Positions 55,377 to 64,000 of a stretch of 64,000 nt of DNA are shown piece by piece; within the stretch, counting starts at the first letter, position 1; every line of letters starts with the position of its first letter. The DNA comes from Brevundimonas sp. (GTDB taxonomy: Bacteria; Pseudomonadota; Alphaproteobacteria; Caulobacterales; Caulobacteraceae). The notes beneath the pieces were generated by a model, which searched no databases, was not told the origin of the DNA, and worked only from the letters and a program-made list of their open reading frames with translations. Location: assembly GCF_013912005.1 (NCBI RefSeq), contig NZ_JACESB010000010.1, forward strand, positions 1-64,000, read 5' to 3'. The position numbers were made by a program, and so were the translations under genes.

Positions 55377-57194
55377 TCAGTAGAAGTCGCGGCTCTGCAG
55401 GGTGCGGGTCTGGCCGCCCTCCAGCGTCAGGGACACGATCCGGCCGGCGGGACCGGTGACGACCGCCCTCAGCGCCGCCGCGTCGAGGCCCGCCGCCGGC
55501 GCGCCGTCGATGGCCGTGATCCGCTCGCCGCCGCTCCACCCGGCCTCGGCGGCGGGGGAGTTGGGCGACACCCGCTGAACCACCACCGCGTCGGCCTCCT
55601 TGCGCAGGCTGAGGCCGAGCCGGTCCTTGGCGAACGGCCGGGCCAGCGCCGCCGGATCGGCGCCGATCCACAGCCGGTCGCCGGCGAAGTCGGTGACCAG
55701 GCGGAAGCGTCCGAGCACCCCCATGCCGACGTTGCCGACCGTGCGGTCGCTGTCCACAGCGGACAGGCCCGGGGGCGGGAAGACGGCGGGCACGTCGTGC
55801 AGCTCGAAGCCGGCCAATGACACGCTGGCGATGCTGGCGATGGCGCTCTCCCGCAGTCCGCCGACGGCGCCGGACATCACCGTCGACTGCGGCCGCCCCT
55901 CCAGCAACCCCTCCGCCGCGGCGTAGGCCGGGTACACCAGCAGCGCCCCGCCGTTGCCGGTGTCGAAGTCGAACAGCGCCGGCGCCCTCCCCTCCACCGA
56001 CAGCGGCACGGCGCGGATCGAACCGGTCGACACCAGCGGGATCTCCACCAGCCCCTCCGGGGCGGAGAAGCCGGCGCGTTCGTGGAAGGCCAGTCGCCGG
56101 CCGGGGAAGTCGATGTCGATGATCAGGTCGTTGAAGGCGTCCTTGCCGAGCACCACCGGCAGGGGGCGCCCCACCGCCTGGCCGATCTGCGCGAGGTCGA
56201 TCACCGCCACGGTGCGGTCGGCGAAGGCGATCCCGTCCAGCGCGATATCCACCCCGCCCGCGAACCGGGCCGACCCGGTCCCGCCTGTGCCGACGGCCGT
56301 CACATCGCCCCGCATCTCGAGGCCGAGCCGCTGCGCCAGGGCGGCGTCGATCACGGTCATCTCGGCCCCGCTGTCGAGGAGGACCTCCGTCTCGACGCCG
56401 TTGATCCGGGCCGGGATGAAGATGCGCACCCCGCCGAAGAGGTTGAAGGGCATCCAGCCGGTGGAGGCGGCGCCGCCCGCGATCTCATGCGCCGGGCCGG
56501 GCCGCGGCCGGGCGAACGCCTCGTCGGACAGGTCGGGATTGGCGTCGATCGTCGTCCAGCGGATGCTGCCGTCCTCGCCGGTTCCGCCGGCGGTCGTCTC
56601 GGTGAAGGGCAGGCGCACGCCCTCGACCATGCGCCAGTCATCAAGGCGCACGAAGGCCTCGCGCCGGTCCCGCACCCGTCGCAGGCCGTAGAGGGCGCCG
56701 GTGTCCGGCTCGAGATAGAGCTCGTGCACGTCGGCGTCGCCGAAATCCACCGCGACGACGGCGAAGGTCCGTCCGTCCCGCTCCACGTCGGGACGTCGGT
56801 CCAGCCGCGCCGGGTCGTCGAGGATCGCCTCGAACATCAGCAGGGCGTCGCGGCGGAGATCCTCGGCGGCGCTGGCGGCGATGTCCTCGACCTGACCGGC
56901 GGGCGTCAGCACCCAGCCGGCCTCGCCGCGCCGGGCGCTGGCGGTGCGCACGACCCCCAGGTCGATGTCCCGGCGCAAGTCGCCCCGGGCGGTGGCGATC
57001 CCCTCCACCACGCCCTGCAGCCCGGACGCGTCGATCGCGCCGCGCGCGCGGACCGCCGTGAGCTGCTCGAAGGCCGGCCCGCCCCGCCACTGCCGATAGC
57101 GCTCCAGCAGCGGCCCCGGGTCTTCGGCCGAGGCGCCGGAGGGCAGGCCGGCGAGAACGATGGCGGCCGCGGCCGCGAGAAATGCACGGTTCAT
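55377..57194 (-). CDS. Secreted retropepsin-like aspartyl protease with PDZ domain
   Basis: A 605-aa exported protein (Sec signal to about residue 23, ending GASA). Residues 25-230 resemble a LolA-like lipid-binding beta-sheet found before such domains. Two aspartyl-protease-type motifs follow, LLDSGAEMTVID (D274) and FDFDTGNGGALL (D411), each with a retropepsin-like lobe, so a single chain could form the usual two-Asp active site. A PDZ domain (about 525-600: VVQRVSPNSPAAEAGW, GERITAIDG) ends it. Its ATG overlaps the stop of the TrmB-type regulator. Substrate unknown; protease activity is likely, not shown. Confidence 0.84.
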   Translation of the reverse strand: MNRAFLAAAAAIVLAGLPSGASAEDPGPLLERYRQWRGGPAFEQLTAVRARGAIDASGLQGVVEGIATARGDLRRDIDLGVVRTASARRGEAGWVLTPAGQVEDIAASAAEDLRRDALLMFEAILDDPARLDRRPDVERDGRTFAVVAVDFGDADVHELYLEPDTGALYGLRRVRDRREAFVRLDDWRMVEGVRLPFTETTAGGTGEDGSIRWTTIDANPDLSDEAFARPRPGPAHEIAGGAASTGWMPFNLFGGVRIFIPARINGVETEVLLDSGAEMTVIDAALAQRLGLEMRGDVTAVGTGGTGSARFAGGVDIALDGIAFADRTVAVIDLAQIGQAVGRPLPVVLGKDAFNDLIIDIDFPGRRLAFHERAGFSAPEGLVEIPLVSTGSIRAVPLSVEGRAPALFDFDTGNGGALLVYPAYAAAEGLLEGRPQSTVMSGAVGGLRESAIASIASVSLAGFELHDVPAVFPPPGLSAVDSDRTVGNVGMGVLGRFRLVTDFAGDRLWIGADPAALARPFAKDRLGLSLRKEADAVVVQRVSPNSPAAEAGWSGGERITAIDGAPAAGLDAAALRAVVTGPAGRIVSLTLEGGQTRTLQSRDFY

Positions 57195-58051
57195 CGGGAT
57201 GTCTCCTCGGAGGCAGGGGCGGGTTCCGCGGGCGCGGGATCGACCAGGGCGCGCAGGCCGCGGGGGGCGGAGCGAAGCAGCGACAGGTCGGCCAGCGGAT
57301 CACGCCCCGCCGCGGCCAGATCCGCCAGCCGGATCTCCGCCGACAGGCCGCTGTGCTGGAGACAGCTGAGGTAGGCGCTGTCGCTCCAGATCGCCCGGCG
57401 CACGCCGTCCATCGCCGGCGTCATCAGCGCCACCAGATGTTCGGCGGCGTCGACGACGAGGCTCAGCTGGACGCCGGGCCAGCGGTCGGCCGGCGCCTCC
57501 GCCGCGCGGCGGGCGGTGACGCCCGCGGGAGCCGGGGCGTCCTCGTAGACGAGGCCGGCGACCCGGACGCCGCGGCCCGCGGCCGCCTCCAGCGATGCGC
57601 GCAGGGCGCGCAGGGGCGCCGGGAACAGGTCGAACAGCACGATGTCCTGCGCCGCCGCCAGCATGGCGCGGGCCCGCTCGATCACCTGGTCAGGGTCGGC
57701 GATCTGGTAGATGCGGTCGTCGACCGGCGCCCGGGCGAGGCTGGCGAGCCGGCGTTCGGCCTCGGCCTGACGCGTGGCGAAGGCCCCGCCCAGCACCGCC
57801 AGCAGCTCTTCCGGCCGCGCCGCGCGCCAGGTCCGGGCCTCCGTCTCGTCGACCATGACCGCCGCCTTGCGGCCAAGGGAGGCGAGCGCCTGGTAGACGT
57901 TCGGCGGAGCCTTCCCGACGAGCTTGGCGAGCCGATACCCCGTCGCCGGGCCGCTCGACAGCAGGGCGCAATAGAGCCGCGCCTCGAGTTCCGTAAACCC
58001 GAGGCCGGCCAGGGCCTGCTCCGCCTCCAACTGGTCCGATGTTATTTGCAT
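57191..58051 (-). CDS. TrmB-family transcriptional regulator
   Basis: A 286-aa regulator. An N-terminal winged helix (ALAGLGFTELEARLYCALL, PPNVYQALASLGRK) is followed by a coiled linker and a PLD-like effector domain (IERARAMLAAAQDIVLFDLFPAPL) typical of TrmB proteins that sense sugars or other small molecules. The start is ATG 58051; a TTG two codons earlier is an alternative. The ATG lies inside an 18-bp inverted repeat, so the protein probably represses itself. It is coupled by ATGA to the retropepsin gene, its likely co-regulated partner. Confidence 0.87.
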   Translation of the reverse strand: MQITSDQLEAEQALAGLGFTELEARLYCALLSSGPATGYRLAKLVGKAPPNVYQALASLGRKAAVMVDETEARTWRAARPEELLAVLGGAFATRQAEAERRLASLARAPVDDRIYQIADPDQVIERARAMLAAAQDIVLFDLFPAPLRALRASLEAAAGRGVRVAGLVYEDAPAPAGVTARRAAEAPADRWPGVQLSLVVDAAEHLVALMTPAMDGVRRAIWSDSAYLSCLQHSGLSAEIRLADLAAAGRDPLADLSLLRSAPRGLRALVDPAPAEPAPASEETSR

Positions 58052-58060
58052 ACGCAAATA
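58043..58060. promoter_or_regulatory. Inverted repeat over the TrmB-type gene start
   Basis: TATTTGC (58043-58049), 4 bases, GCAAATA (58054-58060): a perfect inverted repeat, conspicuous for its AT content, covering the start codon at 58051. It is a likely autoregulatory operator. Confidence 0.65.
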
Positions 58061-58104
58061 CTATCGGCCGGCGGCGTCGCGGCCAGTTAAATCGCCGTAA
58101 GGCG

Positions 58105-59094
58105 TCAGCGGTTCAGGGCCGCCCGCGCCGCCTCGGCGTAGCGGTGGCCCGACGCGGCCCCCTTGGGGAAGACGGCGTCGATCCGCGCCAGATCGTCCGG
58201 CGTCAGCTCGACCTCCGTCGCGGCCACATTCTCCTCCAGGGTCTGCACGCGGCGCGTGCCGGGGATCGGGACCAGATGCTCCCCCTGCGCCAGCACCCAG
58301 GCCAGCGCCAGCTGGGCGGCGGTGATGCCCTTCTCCGCAGCGATCGCCTTCACCGCCTCCACGAGCTCGAGGTTCTTGCGGAAGTTCTCGCCGGAGAAGC
58401 GCGGATTGGAGCGCCGGAAGTCGTCGGGCGCGAGGTCGTCGATGGACCGGATGGCGCCGGACAGGAAGCCCCGGCCGAGCGGGCTGTAGGGCACGAAGCC
58501 GACGCCCAGCGCCTCGCAGAGGTCCAGCAGGCCGTCCTCGGGATTCCGGCTCCACAGGGAGTATTCAGTCTGGAGGGCCGTGATCGGATGGGTGGCGTGC
58601 CCGCGCCGCAGGGTGTCGGGCGCCGCCTCGGACAGGCCGAGGAAGCGGACCTTGCCCTCCGTCACCAGCTCGGCCATCGCGCCGACGGTCTCCTCGATCG
58701 GCGTGTTCGGGTCGACGCGGTGCAGGTAGTAGAGGTCGACGTGGTCCATCCCCAGCCGCTTCAGGCTGCCTTCGATGGCCCGGCGGACGTTGGCGGGGGA
58801 TCCGTCGACGGTGAGCTGCGTCCGGTCGGCGTTGTAGCCGATGCCGAACTTGGTGGCGACGAAGGCCCGGTCCCGCCGGCCCGCCAGCGCCTTGCCCAGC
58901 TGGATTTCGTTGGTGTGCGGCCCGTACATCTCGGCCGTGTCGAACAGGGTGACGCCGAGGTCGAGCGCCCGGTGGATCACCGCCGTCGCCTGCGCCTCGT
59001 CCGAAGGCTGTCCATAGAAGGCGGCCATGCCCATGCAGCCGAGGCCGATGGCCGAGACCTCGGGACCGGAACGGCCCAGCTTGCGCGTCTTCAT
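58105..59094 (-). CDS. Aldo/keto reductase
   Basis: A 329-aa NADPH-dependent oxidoreductase of the YajO/AKR13-like group. Motifs are [26 protein letters not shown] (catalytic Asp and Tyr), ATKFGIGYN (Lys), [11 protein letters not shown] and the coenzyme site [18 protein letters not shown]. Length normal. It lies 53 bases before the TrmB-type gene on the same strand, with the inverted repeat between them, so they may be separately controlled. Substrate unknown. Confidence 0.93.
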   Translation of the reverse strand: MKTRKLGRSGPEVSAIGLGCMGMAAFYGQPSDEAQATAVIHRALDLGVTLFDTAEMYGPHTNEIQLGKALAGRRDRAFVATKFGIGYNADRTQLTVDGSPANVRRAIEGSLKRLGMDHVDLYYLHRVDPNTPIEETVGAMAELVTEGKVRFLGLSEAAPDTLRRGHATHPITALQTEYSLWSRNPEDGLLDLCEALGVGFVPYSPLGRGFLSGAIRSIDDLAPDDFRRSNPRFSGENFRKNLELVEAVKAIAAEKGITAAQLALAWVLAQGEHLVPIPGTRRVQTLEENVAATEVELTPDDLARIDAVFPKGAASGHRYAEAARAALNR

Positions 59095-59171
59095 CAGCGC
59101 TTCTCCTGAAATGTGAGGGGGCGGCGGCGCGTCCGCCGGCCTCCGGGAGATGGGCGCCGTATCGCCTCAAT

Positions 59172-60179
59172 TCAAGGACGCAAGCCCTCGTGCAGGACCG
59201 GCGATCGGTCCATGGCGTCGGGCCCGACCGGATCGGCGCGCAGCTTCAGGTGGGCGAAGATGGTGCGGGCGCCGGCGATGTCGGCCTCCGCCACGGGCCG
59301 CGGATGCGCCGTCCCCTCCCGGGTCAGGGGCAGGATGGTCAGGCTGACCCCCTGCATCACATTGCCGCCGATGACGTTGATCCGGTCGTCCGCCACCCGC
59401 ACGACGATGTCGCAGTGGGCGGGGGCGTAGTCGCCCAGGTCGGGCCGGCGGTCCGCCAGGCGGCGATAGTCGACGCCGCCGCGGCTGTTGCACAGCAGGT
59501 CGCCGGGCTCGAGCGGCTGCTCGCCCGCGTCCCAGGCCTCGTAGGCCGCGCCCGGGGCGGCGCCGTCGCGGGCGCGGATCGCCTGGTCGATGTAGACCCG
59601 ATGCGAGATGTCGCGCGCGAACTGCTCCGGGGCCCCGAGGCCGGCCTCGCACATCACCCAGCTGACGAAGGCCGCCGACCAGGGCTGCACCCAGTCCACC
59701 GGCCCGTCGGAGCCGCCGCGCCACTGGCGGTTCTGGCGCGCCACCACGGCCGGGCCGTCCGGCGTGGCGCTCCAGTAGCCGGCGATGGTCGCGTCCGCGT
59801 CCGGATCGGTCTCCCAGGTTCCCACCCGCAGCAGATGGCGGACGTTGCGAGGGGTCGGCCGCACCGGATTGGCGGCGTCGGCGACCACCCCGTCCGGCAG
59901 GCGGCGCCTCTCCACCGGCCGGGCGTCGATGGTCTGGAAGCCCAGGGCCGCCCACTCCTGCACGGCCAGATCCACGATCCGCCGCCGCACCTGCCGCGTC
60001 GGCTCGATGCGGCACTGCCGCTGCACCACCCGCATGCGCCCGCGCTCGCCCGCCACCCGCCAGGGCGGCGGCGTGAACTCGAACGCCGCCTCCGGCTCCG
60101 CCGGCCGGGCGGCCGCCGGAGTCGCCAGCGCCGCCGCCAGCAGGAGGGCTAGAGCGGCGCGCAAACCCGCTCCAGCCAT
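59172..60179 (-). CDS. Secreted DUF2272-domain protein
   Basis: A 335-aa exported protein. The start at 60179 gives a clean Sec signal (ALALLLAAALATPAAARP) and overlaps the aminopeptidase P end by 31 bases; a longer frame upstream is only antisense-like coding. The body matches the DUF2272 pattern: WAALGFQTIDARPVERRRLPDGVV, then WSAAFVSWVMCEAG with a Cys, ISHRVYIDQAIRARD, LEPGDLLCNSRGG, YAPAHCDIVVRV. The spaced Cys and His resemble a papain-like/NlpC amidase fold, which would suggest peptidoglycan work, but this is inference. Confidence 0.83.
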   Translation of the reverse strand: MAGAGLRAALALLLAAALATPAAARPAEPEAAFEFTPPPWRVAGERGRMRVVQRQCRIEPTRQVRRRIVDLAVQEWAALGFQTIDARPVERRRLPDGVVADAANPVRPTPRNVRHLLRVGTWETDPDADATIAGYWSATPDGPAVVARQNRQWRGGSDGPVDWVQPWSAAFVSWVMCEAGLGAPEQFARDISHRVYIDQAIRARDGAAPGAAYEAWDAGEQPLEPGDLLCNSRGGVDYRRLADRRPDLGDYAPAHCDIVVRVADDRINVIGGNVMQGVSLTILPLTREGTAHPRPVAEADIAGARTIFAHLKLRADPVGPDAMDRSPVLHEGLRP

Positions 60180-61960
60180 GCGCGCACCTCGTCGTCCAGC
60201 AGCGGCCCGACCTTCGCCAGCGTCTCCGCGTGGTAGGCGTCGACGTAGGCCCGCTCGCCCGGCGTCAGGAGATCGACGTCGATCAGCCGACGGTCGAGGG
60301 GGGCGAGGGTCAGTTGCTCGAAGCCGTGCATCGGGCGCTCGCCGCCCGGAACCGGCTCCGGGGGCGTCACCACCTGCAACGTCTCGATGCGGATGCCCCA
60401 GTGGCCCTCGCGGTAGTAGCCGGGCTCGTTGGACAGGATCATGCCGGTCAGCAGCGGCTGGCTGTTGACCGCCTTGGCGATCCGCTGCGGCCCCTCGTGC
60501 ACCCCGAGGTAGCTGCCGACCCCGTGCCCGGTGCCGTGGTCGTAGTCGAAGCCCTGCATCCACATGGGCAGACGCGCCAGGGCGTCGAGCTGGTGGCCGG
60601 TCGTGCCGGCCGGGAAGCGCACCGTCGCCATGGCGATGTGCCCCTTGAGCACGAGGGTGAACATCCGGCGCTGGTCGGCCGAGGGCTCGCCCACGGCCAT
60701 GGTGCGGGTGACGTCGGTGGTGCCGTCCAGATACTGGCCGCCGCCGTCGACGAGCAGCAGCGAGCCTTTCTCGATGCGGCGGATGGTGCGGGTCACCGGC
60801 TTGTAGTGCGGCAGGGCGCCGTTGGGTCCGGCGCCGGCGATGGTGTCGAAGGACAGGTCCTTGAGGGCGCCCGTCTCCTCCCGGAACCGCTCAAGGGTTT
60901 CGGCGATCTCCCGCTCGTCCGGCAGGGTTTCCTGCGCCGTCGTGTCCACCCAGTGCAGGAAACGGCTCAGCGCCGCGCCGTCGCGGATGTGCGCCTGTCG
61001 CGCGCCCTCGATCTCGACCGGGTTCTTGCACGCCCGCGGCAGGGTGCAGGGATCCATCCCGCGCACCACGTCCGCGCCCGCGTCCTCGAGGCGGTCGAAA
61101 TACCAGGCCGAGGACTGGGCGGGGTCGACCAGCACCCTCCGCCCCTTCAGATCGCCAAGCGCGCCCTCCAGCGCCTCCGGCGCCTCCAGCGAAACGGCGT
61201 CGCCGAGCCAGCCCGGCAGCTCGTTCGTCACCTTGCGCGGATCGAGGAACAGGCGGGCGGAGCCGTCCGCCTCCACCACCGCCTGCGCCAGCGGAAGCGG
61301 GGTGCGGATGACGTCGCCGCCGCGAATGTTGAACAGCCAGGCGATCGAGGACGGCGCGGTCAGCACGGCGGCGTCCGCGCCCTTGTCGGCGATCGACCGG
61401 CCGATGCGCGCCCGTTTGTCGGCGCTCGACTCGCCGCTGTAGCGGTCCTCGTGCGGAACCACCGGCGCGGCGGGCTGGGCGGGACGCTCGTCGCCCCAGG
61501 CGAGATCGACCGGGTTGGTCTCCACCGGCCGGAGGGCGGCTCCCGCCTTCGCGACCGCGCGCCGCAGGGCCGTCAGCGAATCCGGGCTGTGGAGGCGGGG
61601 GTCGTAGCCGATCACGGCCCCGGCGGGGACGGTCTCGAGCCAGCGCGCCAGCCCTTCGTCCTCAAGACCGTGGATCTCGAACTGCGCCGGATCCACCTGG
61701 GCGCGCACCTGCACCGTGTAGCGGCCGTCGGCGAACACCGCCGCCCGGTCCGTCAGGACCACGCCGGCCCCGGCCGAACCGGTGAAGCCTGTCACCCAAG
61801 CGAGCCGGTCGTTGGCCGCCGGGAGGTACTCGTTCTGGTGTTCGTCCTCGTGGGGCACGAGCAGGCCGTCGAGGCCCTGCTCGGCCATCTTCGCCCGCAC
61901 GCGCGGCAGGTGCCTGGCCCCGAAGGACGGATCGGTGACTTCGTCGAATGTCTGGCGCAT
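60149..61960 (-). CDS. Xaa-Pro aminopeptidase P family (M24B)
   Basis: A 603-aa three-domain metallopeptidase removing N-terminal residues before proline. Two creatinase-like N-terminal domains (FGARHLPRVRAKMAEQGLDGLLVP; VTGFTGSAGAGVVL; FADGRYTVQV) precede the pita-bread domain with metal ligands in LLVDGGGQYLDGTTDVTRT, GHGVGSYLGVHEGP and ILSNEPGYY, and WGIRIE. This long form is the eukaryote-like aminopeptidase P1 type usual in alphaproteobacteria. It is 64 bases downstream of the terminator-bearing pepA end, so it has its own transcript. Confidence 0.94.
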   Translation of the reverse strand: MRQTFDEVTDPSFGARHLPRVRAKMAEQGLDGLLVPHEDEHQNEYLPAANDRLAWVTGFTGSAGAGVVLTDRAAVFADGRYTVQVRAQVDPAQFEIHGLEDEGLARWLETVPAGAVIGYDPRLHSPDSLTALRRAVAKAGAALRPVETNPVDLAWGDERPAQPAAPVVPHEDRYSGESSADKRARIGRSIADKGADAAVLTAPSSIAWLFNIRGGDVIRTPLPLAQAVVEADGSARLFLDPRKVTNELPGWLGDAVSLEAPEALEGALGDLKGRRVLVDPAQSSAWYFDRLEDAGADVVRGMDPCTLPRACKNPVEIEGARQAHIRDGAALSRFLHWVDTTAQETLPDEREIAETLERFREETGALKDLSFDTIAGAGPNGALPHYKPVTRTIRRIEKGSLLLVDGGGQYLDGTTDVTRTMAVGEPSADQRRMFTLVLKGHIAMATVRFPAGTTGHQLDALARLPMWMQGFDYDHGTGHGVGSYLGVHEGPQRIAKAVNSQPLLTGMILSNEPGYYREGHWGIRIETLQVVTPPEPVPGGERPMHGFEQLTLAPLDRRLIDVDLLTPGERAYVDAYHAETLAKVGPLLDDEVRAWLERVCAPL

Positions 61961-61985
61961 GGCCGAGCCATAGCACCGGGACCAC

Positions 61986-62016
61986 GAAAAAGGGGAGAGG
62001 CGACCGCCCCTCCCCT
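61986..62016 (-). terminator. Intrinsic terminator after pepA
   Basis: On the minus strand an 11-bp stem with one G-T pair (arms 62006-62016 and 61991-62001), 4-base loop, then a run of five T (61990-61986). Confidence 0.85.
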
Positions 62017-62024
62017 CGTGTTCG

Positions 62025-63500
62025 TCAGGCCTCGTACCGGTCCGCGACCATGCGATCGAGGGTCCGCACGCCCCAGCCCACGGCCCCGTCCGGCACGGTC
62101 GGGTTGCGGCTGTCCTTGACCCAGGCGGTCGGCGCGATGTCGATGTGCGCCCACGGCAGGCCGTTGGTGAAGCGCTGCAGGAACAGGGCGGCGGTGATCG
62201 AACCGCCGGCGCGGCCGTTGCCGGTGTTCTTCACGTCGGCGATCGGGCTGTCGATGTGACGCTCGTAAGCGGCCGGGATCGGCATGCGCCAGACGTTCTC
62301 GCCCACCTTCGGCGCCGCCTCGAGGATGGCGCCCGCCACCTCGTCCGAGTTCGAGAAGACGCCGGCGTACTCCAGCCCCAGGGAGACGATCATGGCCCCG
62401 GTCAGGGTCGCCAGGTCGATCATGAACTTCGGCTTGAAGCGCTCCTGGGTGTACCAGAGGCAGTCGGCCAGCACGAGCCGGCCCTCGGCGTCCGTATTGA
62501 GCACCTCGACCGACTGGCCGGACAGGGACATGACCACGTCGCCGGGCCGCTGAGCCTTGCCGTCGGGCATGTTCTCGACGAGGCCGAGCACGCCGATGGC
62601 GTTGACCTTCGCCTTGCGGCCGGCGAGCGCATGCATGACGCCGGCCACGGCGGCGGCGCCGCCCATGTCCCACTTCATCTCCTCCATGCCGTCGGCCGGC
62701 TTGATGGAGATGCCGCCGGTGTCGAAGCAGACGCCCTTGCCGACGAAGGCGATCGGCTGGTCGCCGGCCTTGCCGCCGTTCCACTTCATGATCGCGACCT
62801 GGCTCTCGCGCTCGCTGCCCTGGCCGACGGCCAGCAGGGTGCGGAAGCCCAGCTTCTCCAGCTCCGCTTCGCCCAGCACCTCGACCTCGAGGCCGAGGCG
62901 CTCGAGTTCCTTGACCCGGCGGGCGAACTCGGCCGGGTAGAGGACGTTGGCCGGCTCGGCGACGAGGTCGCGGGCGAACTCGACGGCCTCCGCCACCGCC
63001 GAGAAGGTCTCCCAGGCGGCGCGGGCGGCGTCCACATCGGCGGCGACCACGCGGATCGTCTCGATCGAGGGCGTCTTCTCCGGCTTCAGGGTCGTGCGGT
63101 ACTTGAGGAAGCGGTAGCTCGCCAGCCGGGCGGCGAAGGCGGCGCGGGCGGCCTGGTCCGCCGACAGGTGCGAGGCGTCCAGCGTCAGGGACTTCGCCCC
63201 GGAAAGCTTGACCGCCTGGTAGGCCGCGCCCGCGGCCGCCTCGAGCGCGAGATCGTCGAACTTGTCCGCCTCGCCCGCGCCGCTCAGCACGATCGTCTGC
63301 GCCTCGACCCCTGCGGGCGCGGCCACGATCAGGGTGCTGTTGACGCCGCCGGTGAAGCGGCTGGCGTTCATCGCCCGGCCCAAGGCCCCGGAGGTCGCCT
63401 CTTCCAGCCGGACGCCCGCCCCGGCGAGCGCGCGGCCCTCGTGAACCAGAACGGCGAGGACTTCCGCAGCGCCTGCGTCGGCAACGAACTCGATCTTCAT
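62025..63500 (-). CDS. pepA: Leucyl aminopeptidase (M17)
   Basis: A 491-aa cytosolic zinc/manganese aminopeptidase. The C-terminal catalytic domain has FVGKGVCFDTGGISIKP (metal and Lys), KWDMGGAAAVAGVM and the family signature NTDAEGRLVLADCLWY. The N-terminal domain is the usual macro-like fold. Length normal. It is divergent from lptF across 136 bases, the same pepA-lptF neighbourhood as in many proteobacteria. A strong terminator follows. Confidence 0.96.
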   Translation of the reverse strand: MKIEFVADAGAAEVLAVLVHEGRALAGAGVRLEEATSGALGRAMNASRFTGGVNSTLIVAAPAGVEAQTIVLSGAGEADKFDDLALEAAAGAAYQAVKLSGAKSLTLDASHLSADQAARAAFAARLASYRFLKYRTTLKPEKTPSIETIRVVAADVDAARAAWETFSAVAEAVEFARDLVAEPANVLYPAEFARRVKELERLGLEVEVLGEAELEKLGFRTLLAVGQGSERESQVAIMKWNGGKAGDQPIAFVGKGVCFDTGGISIKPADGMEEMKWDMGGAAAVAGVMHALAGRKAKVNAIGVLGLVENMPDGKAQRPGDVVMSLSGQSVEVLNTDAEGRLVLADCLWYTQERFKPKFMIDLATLTGAMIVSLGLEYAGVFSNSDEVAGAILEAAPKVGENVWRMPIPAAYERHIDSPIADVKNTGNGRAGGSITAALFLQRFTNGLPWAHIDIAPTAWVKDSRNPTVPDGAVGWGVRTLDRMVADRYEA

Positions 63501-63636
63501 CTACTACTGCTCCCGCCGGGATGACGGTCCCGGTCTTGTGCGAAGGGGATGGCCGCGTGGTTTCACCGGCGCAGCGCCGTGTGTATTAGATGCGCTCCCG
63601 CACCGCCACCTGCAACCGGGCGATTTCCTTCCGCGC

Positions 63637-64000
63637 ATGACGCTGATTCAAGGCTATCTGTTTCGCGAAATCGCGCGTCCCGTCGTGGCCGCGTGCGCCG
63701 CGCTGGCCGGGATCGGCATCCTCAGCCAGAGCCTCGACCAGCTCGAGGTGATCGTCGAGCGCGGCCAGAGCGTGTGGGTCATGGTCAAGCTGACCCTGCT
63801 GGCGGTTCCCCAGCTGCTGGCGGTGATCGTGCCGATCGGCCTGTTCGTCGGCGCCCTCGTCGCCCTCACCCGTCTGCAGCGCGAGCAGGAGCTGACCGCG
63901 GTGTTCGCCTCCGGGGTGACGCGGTGGGCCGCGATCAAGCCGGCGGTGACCATCGCCGTCATCGCGGCGGTCCTGACCCTGGTCATCACCACCGTCCTGC
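63637..64000 (+). CDS. lptF: LPS export permease LptF/LptG family, N-terminal part
   Basis: The first 121 codons of a permease of the LptBFG complex that pulls lipopolysaccharide from the inner membrane; the window ends inside it. MTLIQGYLFREIARPV, then a membrane helix (VAACAALAGIGILSQS), a loop, a second helix region (LTLLAVPQLLAVIVPIGLFVGAL) and LQREQELTAVFASGV are standard for the YjgP/YjgQ family. LptF is preferred over LptG because it faces pepA as in other proteobacteria. Confidence 0.92.
   Translation, partial: MTLIQGYLFREIARPVVAACAALAGIGILSQSLDQLEVIVERGQSVWVMVKLTLLAVPQLLAVIVPIGLFVGALVALTRLQREQELTAVFASGVTRWAAIKPAVTIAVIAAVLTLVITTVL

Overview
The window is high-GC alphaproteobacterial DNA. 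Gene content and order point to Caulobacteraceae, most likely Brevundimonas or a close relative. The reasons are a long TonB-dependent sugar receptor with a LacI regulator, a holdfast-type polysaccharide locus in Caulobacter order (hfsE-hfsF-GT ... hfsB-hfsA, hfsD), an aroK-aroB block facing xerD-accA, and pepA facing lptF. The genus is inferred; there is no rRNA here to confirm it. Both window edges cut genes: the 3' part of mutL on the left and the 5' part of lptF on the right.

Layout. (1) 1-1026 is mutL. (2) 1.1-11.7 kb is a carbohydrate-uptake locus with a LacI repressor, a divergent MFS sugar transporter, a GH30 lipoprotein, a TonB-dependent receptor, a GH3 lipoprotein and a flavin-dependent tryptophan halogenase. 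The same 16-bp palindrome precedes the GH30 gene and the receptor gene, so both are probably LacI targets. (3) 11.9-18.1 kb holds single housekeeping genes (tyrosine phosphatase, S41 protease, kelch protein, rsmD, rluB, tadA), a small low-GC two-gene insert, and an MliC-like lipoprotein. (4) 18.1-22.4 kb holds the overlapping aroK-aroB-acetyltransferase operon, xerD and accA. (5) 22.4-28.5 kb holds an ATM1-type ABC transporter, an acyl-CoA dehydrogenase, an SCP2-domain protein, an anchored arginine/proline-rich protein and an NdvA-like exporter.

(6) 28.7-33.5 kb is a short glycan cluster: galE, a GH1-like protein, and a glycosyltransferase fused to UDP-galactopyranose mutase. Together these could make and transfer galactofuranose from UDP-glucose. 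(7) 33.5-35.6 kb is a visibly AT-richer block abutting the 3' end of tRNA-Ser(GCU). It carries a truncated gene and a three-gene operon: a two-helix membrane protein resembling the putative abortive-infection family putAbiC, a small coiled-coil protein, and a protein with an R-x4-H HEPN-like motif. This is the best candidate in the window for an undescribed, probably anti-phage, system. (8) 35.8-43.7 kb is the holdfast/exopolysaccharide locus.

(9) 43.7-64 kb holds a Sel1-like protein, a glutathione transferase, two tandem RcnB-family proteins each ending in a strong terminator, ppk-ppx, small lipoprotein and methyltransferase genes, an M28 peptidase, ligA, a TrmB-type regulator coupled to a secreted retropepsin/PDZ protein, an aldo/keto reductase, a DUF2272 protein overlapping aminopeptidase P, pepA and lptF. 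Genes are packed tightly, and many pairs overlap by 1 or 4 bases, which suggests translational coupling. I see no insertion sequence, CRISPR array or rRNA operon.
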